DNA of 55,542 bases from an uncultured Anaerolineales bacterium (GCA_937952305.1 CALFZO010000070.1:1-55542), one strand, 5' to 3'. Positions 36,701 to 47,500 are shown, numbered from the stretch's first letter. Notes: generated from the letters alone by a model not told the origin. Made by a program: numbers and translations.

Positions 36701-39700
36701 CCGAGGACTTCGCGGCCCTGTTCGACGAACTGCGCCTGAGCGAGCGCCTGCCGGACCGCGTGGTGCTGGACCTGCGGCAGGGCTTCGGCGGCACCGCCGG
36801 GTTGGCTGGGTTCGACAGCCTGCTGGCGTTGGCCCAGGCGCTGACGCGTTTCGTCACTCAGCCCGCCCAGCTGCTCGTGCTCACCGCCGGCGCGCAGGCG
36901 GTGCTCGGCGACGAGCCGCGCGCGCCGGCCCAGGCCGCCCTGCTGGGTCTGGCCCATGTGCTCAGCCAGGAACACCCGCACCTGCTCGTCCGGACCGTGG
37001 ACACGGTCGCGGCGCAACTTCCGGCGGCCGCGCAGGTGCTGGCCGAATTCGACGCGCCGGCGGCGGAGCGCGTGGTGGCCTATCGCGGCCGGCATCGCTG
37101 GGTACAGGCGTTCGAGCCCGTGGACGGCTCCGGCCTGGGCGACAGCGCCGGCGCCGGGCTGCGGGAGCGCGGTGTCTACGTGATCACCGGCGGCCTGGGC
37201 CGCATCGGCCTGACGCTGGCCGAATACCTGGCGCGCACGGTGCAGGCCAAGCTGGTGCTGGTGGGCCGCACCGCGCAGCTGGCCCCGGAACGGCGCCAGG
37301 CCCTGGAAGCGCTGGGCGCCGAGGTGCTGGTGCGCGCCGCCGACATCGCGGACGAGGCCCAACTGCGCGCCGTGCTGACCGAGGCCGAAGCGCGCTTTGG
37401 GGCCGTGCACGGCGTGATCCACGGCGCCGGGCGGGTGGGCCAAAGCGCCCTCAAGACCATCGCCGAGACCGGGCCGGCCGACGTCGCTGACCAGTTCCAG
37501 GCCAAGGTCCACGGTGTCGCGGCGCTGGCGTGCGCGCTGCACGGGCGCCAGCTCGATTTCGTATTGCTGCTCTCGTCGCTGTCGGCCGTCCTGGGCGGCC
37601 TGGGGCTCGGCGCTTACGCGGCCGCCAACGCCTACATGGACGCTTACGCCGACCTGCAAAATCAGGCGGCGGAGGGGGCGGCGCGCCCGGCCTGGCTGAG
37701 CCTTAACTGGGACGGCTGGGACTTCGGCGAGACCGCCGGCGCCGCCGCGGCCCGCCAGATCGCCGAGCTGTCTTTAACTCCGGCCGAAGGTGTGCTGGCC
37801 TTCCAGCACGGGCTGGCCCTGCAGCGTGTCGGCGTGCGCGGCCAGCTCCTCATCTCCACCGCCGACGTCAACGCCCGCCGCGCGCGGTGGCTGCAGCCGG
37901 CCAAGGCCGAGGCGGCGGCTAAAGTCAAAACCGACGGCGTCGGCGGCCGGCATGCACGCCCGAGGCTCGGCACCGCCTACGTGGCCCCGCGTGACGAAGT
38001 GGAACAGGCCATCGCCGAGCTGTGGGGCCAGGTGCTCGGCCTGGAGCAGGTGGGCGCGGACGACGACTTCTTCGAGCTGGGCGGGCATTCCCTGTTGGCC
38101 ACGCAGCTGGCCGCGCGCCTGCGCACGGACTTCCAGGTGGAGCTGCCGCTGCGCCGCCTGTTCGACGCGCCCACCGTCGCCGGCCTGGCGCGCTTGATCG
38201 CCGAGGCGCGCCGCGCCGGCACCGCCGCCGACGCGCCGCTGGAACTTGTGCCCGTCCCGCGCGACGGCGCTCTGCCGCTCTCCTTCGGCCAGCAACGGCT
38301 GTGGTTCCTGGACCAGCTCGAGCCGGGCAGCCCGCTCTACAACAACCCGGCGGCCGTGCGCCTCAGCGGCCCGCTCGACGCGGCTGCGCTGGAGCGCGCC
38401 GTCAATGCCGTCATCGCCCGGCACGAGCTCCTGCGCACCACCTACGTCGCCGAGGCCGGCCAGCCGCGCCAGGTGATCGCGCCAGCGCTGACGCTGACGC
38501 TGCCCTGCCACGACCTGAGCGCCTTGCCCGCCGCCGCCCAGGCGGACGCCGTCCAGCGCCACGCCGCCGCCGACGCCCAGCAGCCCTTCGACCTGGCGCG
38601 CGGCCCGCTGCTGCGCGTGTCGCTGCTTAAGCTGGCCGAGGCCGAGCACGTCGCCCTGCTGACCATGCACCACGTCGTCTCAGACGGCTGGTCGCTGGGC
38701 GTGTTCACGCGTGAGCTGACCACGCTCTACAGCGCCTTCGTGCGCGGCGAGCCGGACCCGCTGCCGCCGTTGGCCGTGCAGTACGTCGATTACGCCGCCT
38801 GGCAACGCCGGCACCTGCAGGGCGAAGTGCTGGAGGCGCAGCTGAGCTACTGGAAGGCGCAGCTCGGCCAGGGCTCGCCGGCCCTGGCGCTGCCCACCGA
38901 CCGGCCGCGCCCGGCCGTGCAAACCTTCCGCGGCGCCACGCGCTGGTTCCAGCTGCCCCAGGCGCTGTCTGAGGCGCTGGCGGCCCTGGGCCGCCGCCAC
39001 GAGGCGACGCTGTTCATGACGCTGGCGGCCGCGCTCAGCGCGCTGCTCCAGCGCTACACCGGCCAGACCGACCTGAGCCTGGGCACGCCCATCGCCGGCC
39101 GCCAGCGCGCCGAGACCGAGGCCCTGATCGGTTTCTTCGTCAACACCCTGATCCTGCGCGTGGACGCGGACGGCGACCCAACCTTCGCCGAGCTGCTCGG
39201 CCGCGTGCGCGCCGCTGCCCTGGGCGCCTACGCCCACCAGGACCTGCCCTTCGAGATGCTCGTAGACGCGCTCAAGCTGGAGCGCGACCTGAGCCGCACG
39301 CCGCTGGCCCAGGTGATGTTCGTGCTCCAGAACGCGCCCGCGGCGACGCTGGAGGCGCCCGGCCTGCGCGTGACGCCGCTAGAAACCGACACCGGCACGG
39401 CCAAGTTCGACCTGACGCTGATGCTGGAGGCAGCCCCGGATGGGCTGCGCGGCTGGTGGAACTACAACACCGACCTGTTCGACGCCGCCGCCATTGAGCG
39501 CCTGCTCGCCCACTTTCAAAACCTGCTCGCCGGCGCGGTCGCCGACCCCGGCACGCGGCTCTCGGCGCTGCCGCTGCTCACCGACGCCGAACGCGCACAG
39601 CTGGCGGCCTGGAACACGGTCGCGGCCCTGCCCAGCCCGGAACCCGTGCTCGCCGCGTTCGAGGCCCAGGCCCGGCGCGCGCCGCAAGCCACGGCGCTGG

Positions 39701-41565
39701 CCGCCGGCGCGACGACGCTCACTTACGGCGAGCTCAACGCGCGCGCCGCTCAACTCGCCCAGGCCCTGCGCGCGCGCGGCCTCGGCCCGGACGCCATCGT
39801 CGGCGTGTGCGTGCCGCGCTCGCCCGAAGCCGTCATCGCCCTGCTCGGACTGCTGAAAGCGGGCGCGGCTTATCTGCCGCTAGACCCGGACTACCCGGCC
39901 GAGCGCCTGGCCTACATGCTGCAGGACTCCGGCGCGCGCCTGGTGCTCACCACCTCCGCGCTGGCCCCGCTGCTCGCCGACTCATCGGCCCAGACGCTCT
40001 GTCTGGACACGGATTGGCCGGCCATTGCCCAGTCCCCGGCCGCTCGCCCCTGGCCGCCGGCGGCCCCAGACTCCCCGGCCTACGTCATCTACACCAGCGG
40101 CTCCACGGGCCAGCCCAAAGGCGTCCTGGTGGAGCACGGCGTGCTGGCCGCCCACTGCCGCGACATCGTCCGGCACTATGCGCTCACGCCGGCCGACCGC
40201 GTCCTGCAGTTCGCGGCCCTCAACTTCGATCCGGCGATCGAACAAGTCCTGCCCACGCTCATGGCCGGCGCCAGCGTGGTGCTGCGCGACAACGATCTCT
40301 GGGCGCCGGCCGACTTCTATCGCCGCGCGGCCGAGCTGGGCCTGACGGTCGTCAACGTCCCGCCCGCCTACTGGCAGCAGGTGGCCCAGGCCTGCGCCGA
40401 TCAGCCCGCTGACCCGCGCGCGCGCCTGCGCCTGGTCATCGTCGGCGGCGACGCCATGCTGGGCGAGGCGCTGACAGCCTGGCGCCGGACGCCGTTGGCC
40501 GGCGCGCGGCTGCTCAACGCCTACGGCCCCACCGAGGCCGTCATCACGGCCGCCACCTTCGAGGTCCAGACCGAGACCGATCCGACCGCGCGGCCGCTGC
40601 CAATCGGCCGGCCGCTGCCCAGCCGCCAGGCCTTCATCCTGGACGCCCACGGCCAGCCAACCCCGCTGGGCGTCCCCGGTGAGCTGCACCTGGCCGGCAA
40701 CCTGGCGCGCGGCTACCTCAACCGGCCGGAGCTGACGGCCGAGCGCTTCGTCTCGCTGACGCTCGCTGACGAAGGCCTACGGACGAAAGACGGCGGTCCT
40801 TCGTCCTTCGTCCGCGTCTACCGCACCGGCGACCTCGCCCGCTACCTGCCCAGCGGCGATATCGAGTTTCTGGGCCGCGTTGACCAGCAGGTGAAGATCC
40901 GCGGCTTCCGCGTGGAGCTGGGCGAGATCGAAGCCGCGCTCGGCCGCCATCCGGCCGTGGGCGAGGCCGCCGTCGTCGCGCGCGGGGACGCCGGCGCCGA
41001 CAAGCAACTGGTGGCCTACGTGGTGCCGCGCGGCGCGGACCCGGCGCCGGAGGCCGGCACGCTGCGCGAGTTCCTCAAAGGCCAACTGCCGGCCTACATG
41101 GTGCCGGCCGCCTTTGTGGCGCTGTCCGCCCTGCCGCTGACGCCCAGCGGCAAGATCGACCGGCGCGCGCTGCCGGACCCGGCGCGGGAACTGGCCGCCA
41201 GCGGGGCGCGGCCCGGCTACGCGGCGCCACGCACGCCGGTGGAGGCGCAGCTGGCGCAGGTGTGGGCCGAGGTCCTGCGCATCGAGCGCGTCGGCCTGCA
41301 CGACAACTTCTTCGATTTGGGCGGCCACTCGCTGCTGGCCACGCAGATCGCCGCGCGCGTGCGCGCCGCCTTCCACGTGGATCTGCCGCTGCGCCGCCTG
41401 TTTGAAGCCACCACCGTGGCCGACCTGGCCGTGCTCATCGCGCAGGCGCAGGCCGCCCAGACCCAGACCGATGAACTGGACGCGTTGTTGGCCGAGTTGG
41501 AGGGCCTGTCCGACGAGGACGCCCAGCAGCTGTTGGCCGGCGACCCACAGGACACTGCCTCATGA
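33766..41565 (+). CDS. Hybrid PKS-NRPS: KS-AT-KR-T-C-A-T
   Basis: The product has 2599 residues. KS (~8-435): Cys182 in TACSTSL, His in EAHGTGT and NIGHLD. AT (~525-830): Ser632 in GHSLGEY, and HAFH at 728-731, the malonyl-CoA signature. KR (~900-1350): NADPH motif GGLGRIG near 1142, and Lys, Ser, Tyr and Asn in QAKVHG, LLSSLS and YAAAN. T (Ser1442 in LGGHSLLATQ, PCP-like), C (~1495-1930, HHVVSDGWS from 1635), A (~1955-2460) and T (~2485-2560, Ser2522). The PKS half adds a malonyl unit to the first residue and reduces it to a beta-hydroxyl. The NRPS half adds a residue with code D-P-E-N-V-V-A-I-T, which I cannot assign. No DH or ER is present. The stop overlaps the next start by 4 bp. Confidence 0.93.
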   Translation: MTMSSELTGLEIAVIGLAGRFPGAADLAHFWQNLRQGVESVTFFSDAEALAAGADPAKLRDPHYVKASALLSDVDRFDAGFFGFNPREAAILDPQQRLFLESAWEALEDAGYNSEAYRGAIGVFAGTSLNTYLLFNLANNAEVRAAVDGYLLTLANDKDFLPTRVSYKLNLRGPSVNVQTACSTSLVATHLACQSLLSYQCDMALAGGVSIRLPQKQGYLHAEGGIASPDGHCRAFDAEAAGTVSGEGVGLVVLKRLADALADGDHIRAVIKGTAINNDGANKVGYTAPSVDGQAEVIAAALTVAGVDAATIQHIEAHGTGTALGDPIEVAALNQVFGPNVPRRDAISLSSLKTNIGHLDAAAGVAGLIKTVLALEHGELPANLHFTRPNPRLGLEKTPFFVNAALRAWPAQPDGGPRRAGVSSFGIGGTNAHAVLEEAPAREPAGPSRAWQLLTLSARSDEALDAATANLAAHLRAHPELDLANAAYTLQVGRKAFNRRRIVIARDTAAAADALAHLPAGAAYTDAVPSSALSLAFLFTGQGAQYVNMGRGLYAAEPVFREHVDACAERLQPHLGLDLRGLLFPEPDQAAAAAERLTQTALTQPALFTIEYALAQLWLSWGVRPAALLGHSLGEYVAACLAGVFSLDDALALVAARGRLMQRLPSGAMLSVPLAEADLQPYLDGPVALAAVNAPGLSVLSGPADAVAAVEQRLQQAGVEARRLHTSHAFHSAMMDPILDEFAERVADTERHAPQIPFLSNVTGTWITDDQATDPHYWARHLRQAVRFADGVAALLQEPGRAFLEVGPGRTLATLVKSQPAAAGRVVLTSLRHPNDPQDDQAFLLAALGRLWLAGCAVDWPAFYAGEVRQRVPLPTYPFERESYWVQANPAAPAPATALRKNPDVRAWFYAPSWRRRDLALVSPDAAPRRWLILANVDDLSAGLVRQLNAAGHPSLSVTSGARFDQLTEHHYVLDPRRAEDFAALFDELRLSERLPDRVVLDLRQGFGGTAGLAGFDSLLALAQALTRFVTQPAQLLVLTAGAQAVLGDEPRAPAQAALLGLAHVLSQEHPHLLVRTVDTVAAQLPAAAQVLAEFDAPAAERVVAYRGRHRWVQAFEPVDGSGLGDSAGAGLRERGVYVITGGLGRIGLTLAEYLARTVQAKLVLVGRTAQLAPERRQALEALGAEVLVRAADIADEAQLRAVLTEAEARFGAVHGVIHGAGRVGQSALKTIAETGPADVADQFQAKVHGVAALACALHGRQLDFVLLLSSLSAVLGGLGLGAYAAANAYMDAYADLQNQAAEGAARPAWLSLNWDGWDFGETAGAAAARQIAELSLTPAEGVLAFQHGLALQRVGVRGQLLISTADVNARRARWLQPAKAEAAAKVKTDGVGGRHARPRLGTAYVAPRDEVEQAIAELWGQVLGLEQVGADDDFFELGGHSLLATQLAARLRTDFQVELPLRRLFDAPTVAGLARLIAEARRAGTAADAPLELVPVPRDGALPLSFGQQRLWFLDQLEPGSPLYNNPAAVRLSGPLDAAALERAVNAVIARHELLRTTYVAEAGQPRQVIAPALTLTLPCHDLSALPAAAQADAVQRHAAADAQQPFDLARGPLLRVSLLKLAEAEHVALLTMHHVVSDGWSLGVFTRELTTLYSAFVRGEPDPLPPLAVQYVDYAAWQRRHLQGEVLEAQLSYWKAQLGQGSPALALPTDRPRPAVQTFRGATRWFQLPQALSEALAALGRRHEATLFMTLAAALSALLQRYTGQTDLSLGTPIAGRQRAETEALIGFFVNTLILRVDADGDPTFAELLGRVRAAALGAYAHQDLPFEMLVDALKLERDLSRTPLAQVMFVLQNAPAATLEAPGLRVTPLETDTGTAKFDLTLMLEAAPDGLRGWWNYNTDLFDAAAIERLLAHFQNLLAGAVADPGTRLSALPLLTDAERAQLAAWNTVAALPSPEPVLAAFEAQARRAPQATALAAGATTLTYGELNARAAQLAQALRARGLGPDAIVGVCVPRSPEAVIALLGLLKAGAAYLPLDPDYPAERLAYMLQDSGARLVLTTSALAPLLADSSAQTLCLDTDWPAIAQSPAARPWPPAAPDSPAYVIYTSGSTGQPKGVLVEHGVLAAHCRDIVRHYALTPADRVLQFAALNFDPAIEQVLPTLMAGASVVLRDNDLWAPADFYRRAAELGLTVVNVPPAYWQQVAQACADQPADPRARLRLVIVGGDAMLGEALTAWRRTPLAGARLLNAYGPTEAVITAATFEVQTETDPTARPLPIGRPLPSRQAFILDAHGQPTPLGVPGELHLAGNLARGYLNRPELTAERFVSLTLADEGLRTKDGGPSSFVRVYRTGDLARYLPSGDIEFLGRVDQQVKIRGFRVELGEIEAALGRHPAVGEAAVVARGDAGADKQLVAYVVPRGADPAPEAGTLREFLKGQLPAYMVPAAFVALSALPLTPSGKIDRRALPDPARELAASGARPGYAAPRTPVEAQLAQVWAEVLRIERVGLHDNFFDLGGHSLLATQIAARVRAAFHVDLPLRRLFEATTVADLAVLIAQAQAAQTQTDELDALLAELEGLSDEDAQQLLAGDPQDTAS
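40780..40814. repeat. Palindromic insertion in the adenylation domain loop of the PKS-NRPS
   Basis: CGGACGAAAGAC (40780-40791) pairs with GTCCTTCGTCCG (40803-40814) at 11 of 12 positions across an 11-nt loop. The right part contains TCCTTCG in tandem. It encodes part of the 22-residue linker between AERFV and YRTGDL, in frame. Confidence 0.7.
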
Positions 41566-44500
41566 CGGATGCCGCCGACCGGATCGCCAAACTCTCACCC
41601 GAGAAGCGCGCGCTGCTCATGCAGCGCCTCAAGCAGAAGGGTGACGGCGCCCAGACGCCGGCCCTGACGCGGCGCCCCAACCCGGACGAGTATCCGCTGT
41701 CCTTCGCCCAGCAGCGGCTGTGGTTCCTGGATCAGCTCGAGCCCGGCAGCCCGTTCTACAACATCGCCGCGGCCCTGCGCCTGAGCGGGCCGTTGGACGT
41801 GGCCGCGCTGCAGCGCGCCCTGGCCGAGGTCGCGCGCCGGCACGAGGTCCTGCGCGCGCGCTTCATCACTGAGCAGGGCTACCCGGTGCAGGTGATCGCG
41901 CCGGAGCTGGCGCTGCCGCTGACGGTCACGGACCTGCAGGACCGGCCCGCCGCCGAGCGCGAGGCGGAGGCCCTGCGCCTGGCGGATGAGGAGGCGCGCC
42001 GGCCGTTCGACCTGGCGCACGGCCCGCTGGTGCGCGCCGGCCTGGTGCGGATCGACGCGACCACGCATCTGCTGCTGCTCACCCTGCACCACATCGTCTC
42101 AGACGGCTGGTCCGTCCAGGTGCTGGTGCAGGAATTGGCCGCGCTCTACACCGCGCACGCGCGCGGCGCGGCCGCCGCCGACCTCCTGCCGCCGCTGCCC
42201 GTCCAGTACGCGGACTTCGCCCACTGGCAGCGCGAACAGCTGGCCGGCGGCCTGCGCGAGACGCAGCTCGCCTATTGGAAGCAGCAGCTGGCCGACCTGC
42301 CCGTGGCGCTGGACCTGCCCACCGACCGGCCGCGCCCGCTGGTGCAGAGCTACCGCGGCGCGCGCCACGTCGTCGCCCTGCCGGCGGCGCTGGCCGAGCA
42401 ACTGCGCGCGCTCAGCCGCCAGGAATCGGCCACGCTGTTCATGACGCTGCTGGCCGCCTATCAGGTTTTGCTGGCGCGCTACAGCGGCCAGGACGACCTC
42501 GCCGTCGGCATCCCGGTCGCCAACCGCACGCGGCCTGAGGTCCAGGGCCTGGTCGGCTTCTTCGTCAACACCCTGGTCATGCGCGCGCGGCTGGGCGGCG
42601 AGGCCGGGTCGTCGTTCCGGGCCTTGCTCGGCCAGGTGCGCGAAGCCGTGCTGGGCGGCCAGGCCCACCAGGACCTGCCGTTTGAGCTGCTGCTGGACGC
42701 GCTCGACGTCCAGCGCGATATGAGCCGGTCGCCGCTCTTCCAGGTGATGTTCGCGCTCCAGGAGTCGCCGCTGGACGGCGTGCAGCTGGGCGACCTGCGC
42801 CTCGGCGTGGTGGCCCCGGACACCGGCACGGCCAAGTTCGACCTGACGCTCTTCATCGATGAAAACCCGGACGGGCTGAGCGCCACCTTCGAGTACAACA
42901 CCGACCTGTTCGAGGCCGCCACCATCGCGCGGCTGGGCACGCACTTCCTCACGCTGCTGGCCGGCCTGGCCGCCGACCCGGATCGCGCGCTGAGCGCCCT
43001 GCCGCTGCTGGGCGAGGCCGAGCGCCGGCAGATCCTGGTGGACTGGAACGCCACCGCCGCGGACTTCCCCGGCGACGTCCCGCTGCCGGAGCTGTTCGCG
43101 GCCCAGGTGGCCCACCGGCCGGACGCCATGGCCGTGCGCTTCGGCGAAGCCGCGCTGACGTACCGCGAGCTGGACGCCCGCGCCAACCAACTCGCCCACT
43201 GGCTGCAACGGCAGGGCGTGGGGCCGAACCAGCTGGTCGGCCTGTTCGCCGAACGCTCGCTTGACTTGATTGTGGCCATCCTGGCCATCATCAAAGCCGG
43301 CGGCGCCTACCTGCCGCTCGACATCGAGTACCCGCGTGACCGGCTGGCCTTCATGCTGGCGGACGGCGGCGTCCGAGTGCTGCTCACCCAGGCGCGCCTC
43401 CAGGCTGAGCTGCCGGCCGGCCCGGCGACGGTGCTGTGCCTGGACAGCGAGTGGCCGGCCGTGGCCGGCGAGCCGGCCAGCGCGCCCGCCCAGGCCGCGA
43501 CCGCGGAGAGCCTGGCCTACGTCATCTACACCTCCGGCTCCACCGGCCAGCCCAAGGGCGTGGCGGTGCCGCAGCGCGCCATCACGCGCCTGGTCTTCAA
43601 CACCAACTACATCACGCTCGGCCCAGACGACCGGATCGCCCAGGTCTCCAACGCCTCCTTCGACGCCGCCACCTTCGAGATCTGGGGCGCGCTCCTGCAC
43701 GGCGGCCAGCTGGTGGGCGTGCCCAAAGACGTGGCGTTGGCGCCGCGTCAGTTCGCCGAGTTGATCCAGACCGAAGGCCTCACGGCCATGTTCCTGACCA
43801 CGGCCCTGTTCAATCACCTCGCGGCCAGCGTGCCCGGTATCTTCCGGCCGCTGCGCACGCTCATGCTCGGCGGCGAGGCCGCCGACCCGCGCTGGGTGCG
43901 CCACGTGCTGGCCACCGGCGCGCCCGAGCGCCTGCTCAACGCCTACGGCCCCACCGAGACCACCACCTTTGCCACCTGGTATGACACGCGCGATCTGCGG
44001 CCAGACGCGGCCAGCGTGCCGATTGGGCGACCGATCGGCAACACCACCGCCTACATCCTGGACCGGGCGCTCCAGCCGGTGCCGGTCGGCGTGCACGGCG
44101 AGTTGTGCCTCGGCGGACCGGGCGTGGCGCTGGGCTACCTCAACCGGCCGGAGCTGACGGCCGAAAAGTTCGTGACGTTGGCGCTCGCAGACGCGGGACC
44201 AGGGGCGAAAGACGACCGGGGACAGGCCGCCGCGGGTCCGGTGTCTTCCGTCCAACGTCTTTACCGCACCGGCGACCGCGTGCGCTGGCTGCCCGACGGC
44301 ACGATCGATTTTGTCGGCCGCTTCGACCATCAGGTGAAGATCCGCGGTTTCCGCATCGAGCTGGGCGAGATCGAAGCCGTGCTCGGCCAGCACCCGGGCG
44401 TGCGCGAGCTGCTGGTGGTGGTGCGCGACGACGGCGGCGACAAGCGCGTCGTCGCCTACCTGGTGCCGCAGCCGGGCCAGGCGCCGACCCTGGCCGAACT

Positions 44501-47500
44501 GCGCGCCTATCTGCGCGAGCGCCTGCCTGAGTACATGGTGCCGTCCGCGTTCATCCTGCTCGACCAGTTCCCGCTCAACCCCAACGGCAAGGTGGACCGG
44601 CGCGCCCTGCCCGCCCCGGACCAGGCCCAGGCCGCCAGCGGCCGGCCCTTCCTGGCGCCGCGCACACCGGCGGAGCAGTTCCTGGCCGGCCTGTGGAAAG
44701 AGGTCCTGCGCCTCGAACGCGTCAGCGTCTACGACAACTTCTTCGAGGTCGGCGGCGACAGCATCAAGGCCGCCGTGCTCACCAACCGCATGCAGGAGAG
44801 CCTGCAGGTCACGGCCCCGGTGCGCGCGCTGTTCATGGCGCCGACTATCGCCGAGCTGGGCATGTACCTGGCCGAGTATTACCCGGACGCCGTGCGCCAT
44901 CTGGGTGAAGCCGCGCCGGCCCTGCTCGCAGACGAGCAACCGGCCCCGCCGCCGGCCGAGGTCACGCGCCGCCTGGGCGCCGACGACGTCATGCGCCTGC
45001 GCCAGGCCATCCCGCCGCTGGCGCCGCGCGCGGCCGCGCCGGCGCGTCAGAACCCGCCGGCCGTCTTCCTGCTCTCGCCGCCGCGCTCCGGTTCCACGCT
45101 GCTGCGCGTGATGCTGGACGGCCACCTGCGCCTGTTCGCGCCGCCGGAGATGGACCTGCTCTCCTTCAACACGCTGGCCGAGCGGCGGGCCGCCTTCAGC
45201 GGCGAAAGCGCCTTTTGGCTGCAAGGCCCGGTGCGCGCCCTGATGGCGGCGCGCGAGCTGGACGCCGACGCCGCCGACCGCCTGATGGAGGCCTTCGAGC
45301 GCCGGGGGCTGACCGTGCAGGAGTTTTACGCCGAGCTGCAGAGCTGCATCGGCGGGCGGCTGCTGGTGGATAAGACGCCGACGTACCCGCTGGACCTCAA
45401 CATCCTGCGCCGCGCCGAAGAGGACTTCGCCGGCGCCCGGTACATCCACCTGGTGCGCCACCCGTACTCGTCGATCTACTCGTTCGTCGAGGCCAAGCTG
45501 GACCAGGTCTTCTTCCGCCACCCGCACACCTTCTCGCGCCGTGAACTGGCCGAGCTGGTGTGGACGCTCAGCCACCAGAACATCCTGACCTTCCTGCAGG
45601 ACGTCCCGGCCGAGCGCCAGGTGCGCGTGCACTTCGAGGAACTCGTCGGCGATCCGGAGGCCGTCACGCGCCGGCTGTGTGATTTCCTTAAGATCGACTT
45701 CGACCCGGCACTGGTCCGCCCCTACGAGGGCGAGCGCATGACCGACGGCGTGCGGCCCGGCGCGCAGATGGTGGGCGATTTCAAGTTCTACCTGCGCAAG
45801 GACATCGACGCCAACGCCGCCGACCGCTGGCGGCGCTTCCACACCAGCGATTTTCTGGGCGACGTGGGCCTGGATCTGGCCGAACGCCTCGGCTATGGGC
45901 GCGTGTCCACGACCACGGCGCCGGCCAGCGCGGCCGCCGCGCCGCTGGGTGAGCTGCGCCCGGTGCCGCGCGACGGTGACCTGCCGCTGTCCTTCGCCCA
46001 GCAGCGCCTGTGGTTCCTGGATCAACTTGAGCCGGCCAGCCCGTATTACAACGTGCCGGCGGCCGTGCGCTTCAGCGGCGCCCTAGACGTGGCCGTCCTC
46101 GAGCGCAGCCTGAACGAGATCATCCGCCGGCACGAAGCGCTGCGCGTCACCTTCGAGTCCGTCGACGGCCGGCCGGTGGTGCGTGCTCTGCCCGAACTGG
46201 CCGTGCGCCTGCAGCGCGTGGACGTCTCCGATCGGCCGCGCCCGGAGCGCGAGGCCGAGGCCCAGCGTCTGGCCCGCGCTGAAGCGCTGCGCCCCTTCGA
46301 CCTGGCGCGCGGTCCGCTGATCCGCGGCAGCCTCTTCCGGCTGGCCCCGGACGAGCATCTGTTCCTGCTGGTGATGCACCACGTCATCTGCGACGGCTGG
46401 TCCGTGGGTGTGCTCACGCGCGAGGTCGCCGCGCTCTACACGGCCTTCAGCCAGGGCCTGGCCTCGCCGCTGCCGCCGCTGCCCCTTCAGTACGCGGACT
46501 TCGCCTACTGGCAGCGCCAGTGGCTGCAAGGCCCGGCCCTGCAGGCCCAGCTCGACTACTGGAAGCGCCAGTTGGCCGACGCACCCGCCCAGCTGGACCT
46601 GCCCACCGACCGCCCGCGCCCGGCCTTGCAGACCTACCGCGGCGCGCGCTACACGTTCGCGCTCAACCCGCAGCTCAGCCGGCAGCTGAACGAATTCAGC
46701 CGCGCCCAGGGCGTCACGCTCTTCGCCACGCTGATGGCCGGCTTCCAGACCCTGCTGCACCGCTACACCGGCCAGGCCGACGTGTGCACGGGCACGCCCA
46801 TCGCCAACCGCACCCGCGCCGAGATCGAGGGCCTGATCGGTTTCTTCGTCAACACACTCGTCCTGCGCACCGACTTCAGCGGCGACCCGACCTTCCCGCA
46901 GCTGCTGCAGCGCGTCGCGGCGACGGCGGTGGAGGCCTTTGACCGCCAGGATGTGCCGTTTGAGATGGTCGTCGACGCCGTCCGCCCGGCCCGCGACCTC
47001 AGCCGCACGCCGCTGTTCCAGGTGATGTTCGCGCTGCAGAACACGCCGACCGAGGCCGTGCGCCTGCCCGGCCTGACGTTCGCGCCCGCGCACGTCGACG
47101 GCGGCACGTCCAAGTTCGATATGACCGTCTTCCTGCAGGAGCGCGAGGGCGAGCTGCGCGGCCTGGTGGAGTACAACACCGACCTGTTCGACGCCGCCAC
47201 GATCGCGCGCCTGATGGGCCACTTCCGTGTCCTGCTGGGCGGCCTCGTGGCCGACCCGGAGCGGCCGGTGAGCGCGCTGCCGCTGCTGCCGGACGATGAG
47301 CGCGCCCTGGTGCTGGACGTCTGGAACCGCACGGCCCAGCCGCACGCCCTGGACGACACCGTCCCGGCGCGCATCGCGGCCCAGGCCGCGCGCACGCCCA
47401 CGCACACCGCCGTGCTCTGCGAGGACAGCGCCCTGACCTATGCCGAACTGGACGCTCAGGCCAATCAGCTCGCGCACGCCCTGCGCGCGCGCGGCGTCGG

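Noticed and set aside
45066..45905. A terminal sulfotransferase-thioesterase of the curacin type.
   Set aside because: No thioesterase follows; the domain is followed by a complete C-A-T-E series in the same polypeptide.
42099..46025. A 1308-residue open frame on the minus strand, and similar ones at 46083-49997, 35134-37659, 33484-35121 and 53481-55508.
   Set aside because: They are antisense shadows of the NRPS/PKS genes, produced by GC-rich codon usage; the translations are Arg/Gly/Gln-rich without domains, and the plus-strand frames have full catalytic motifs.
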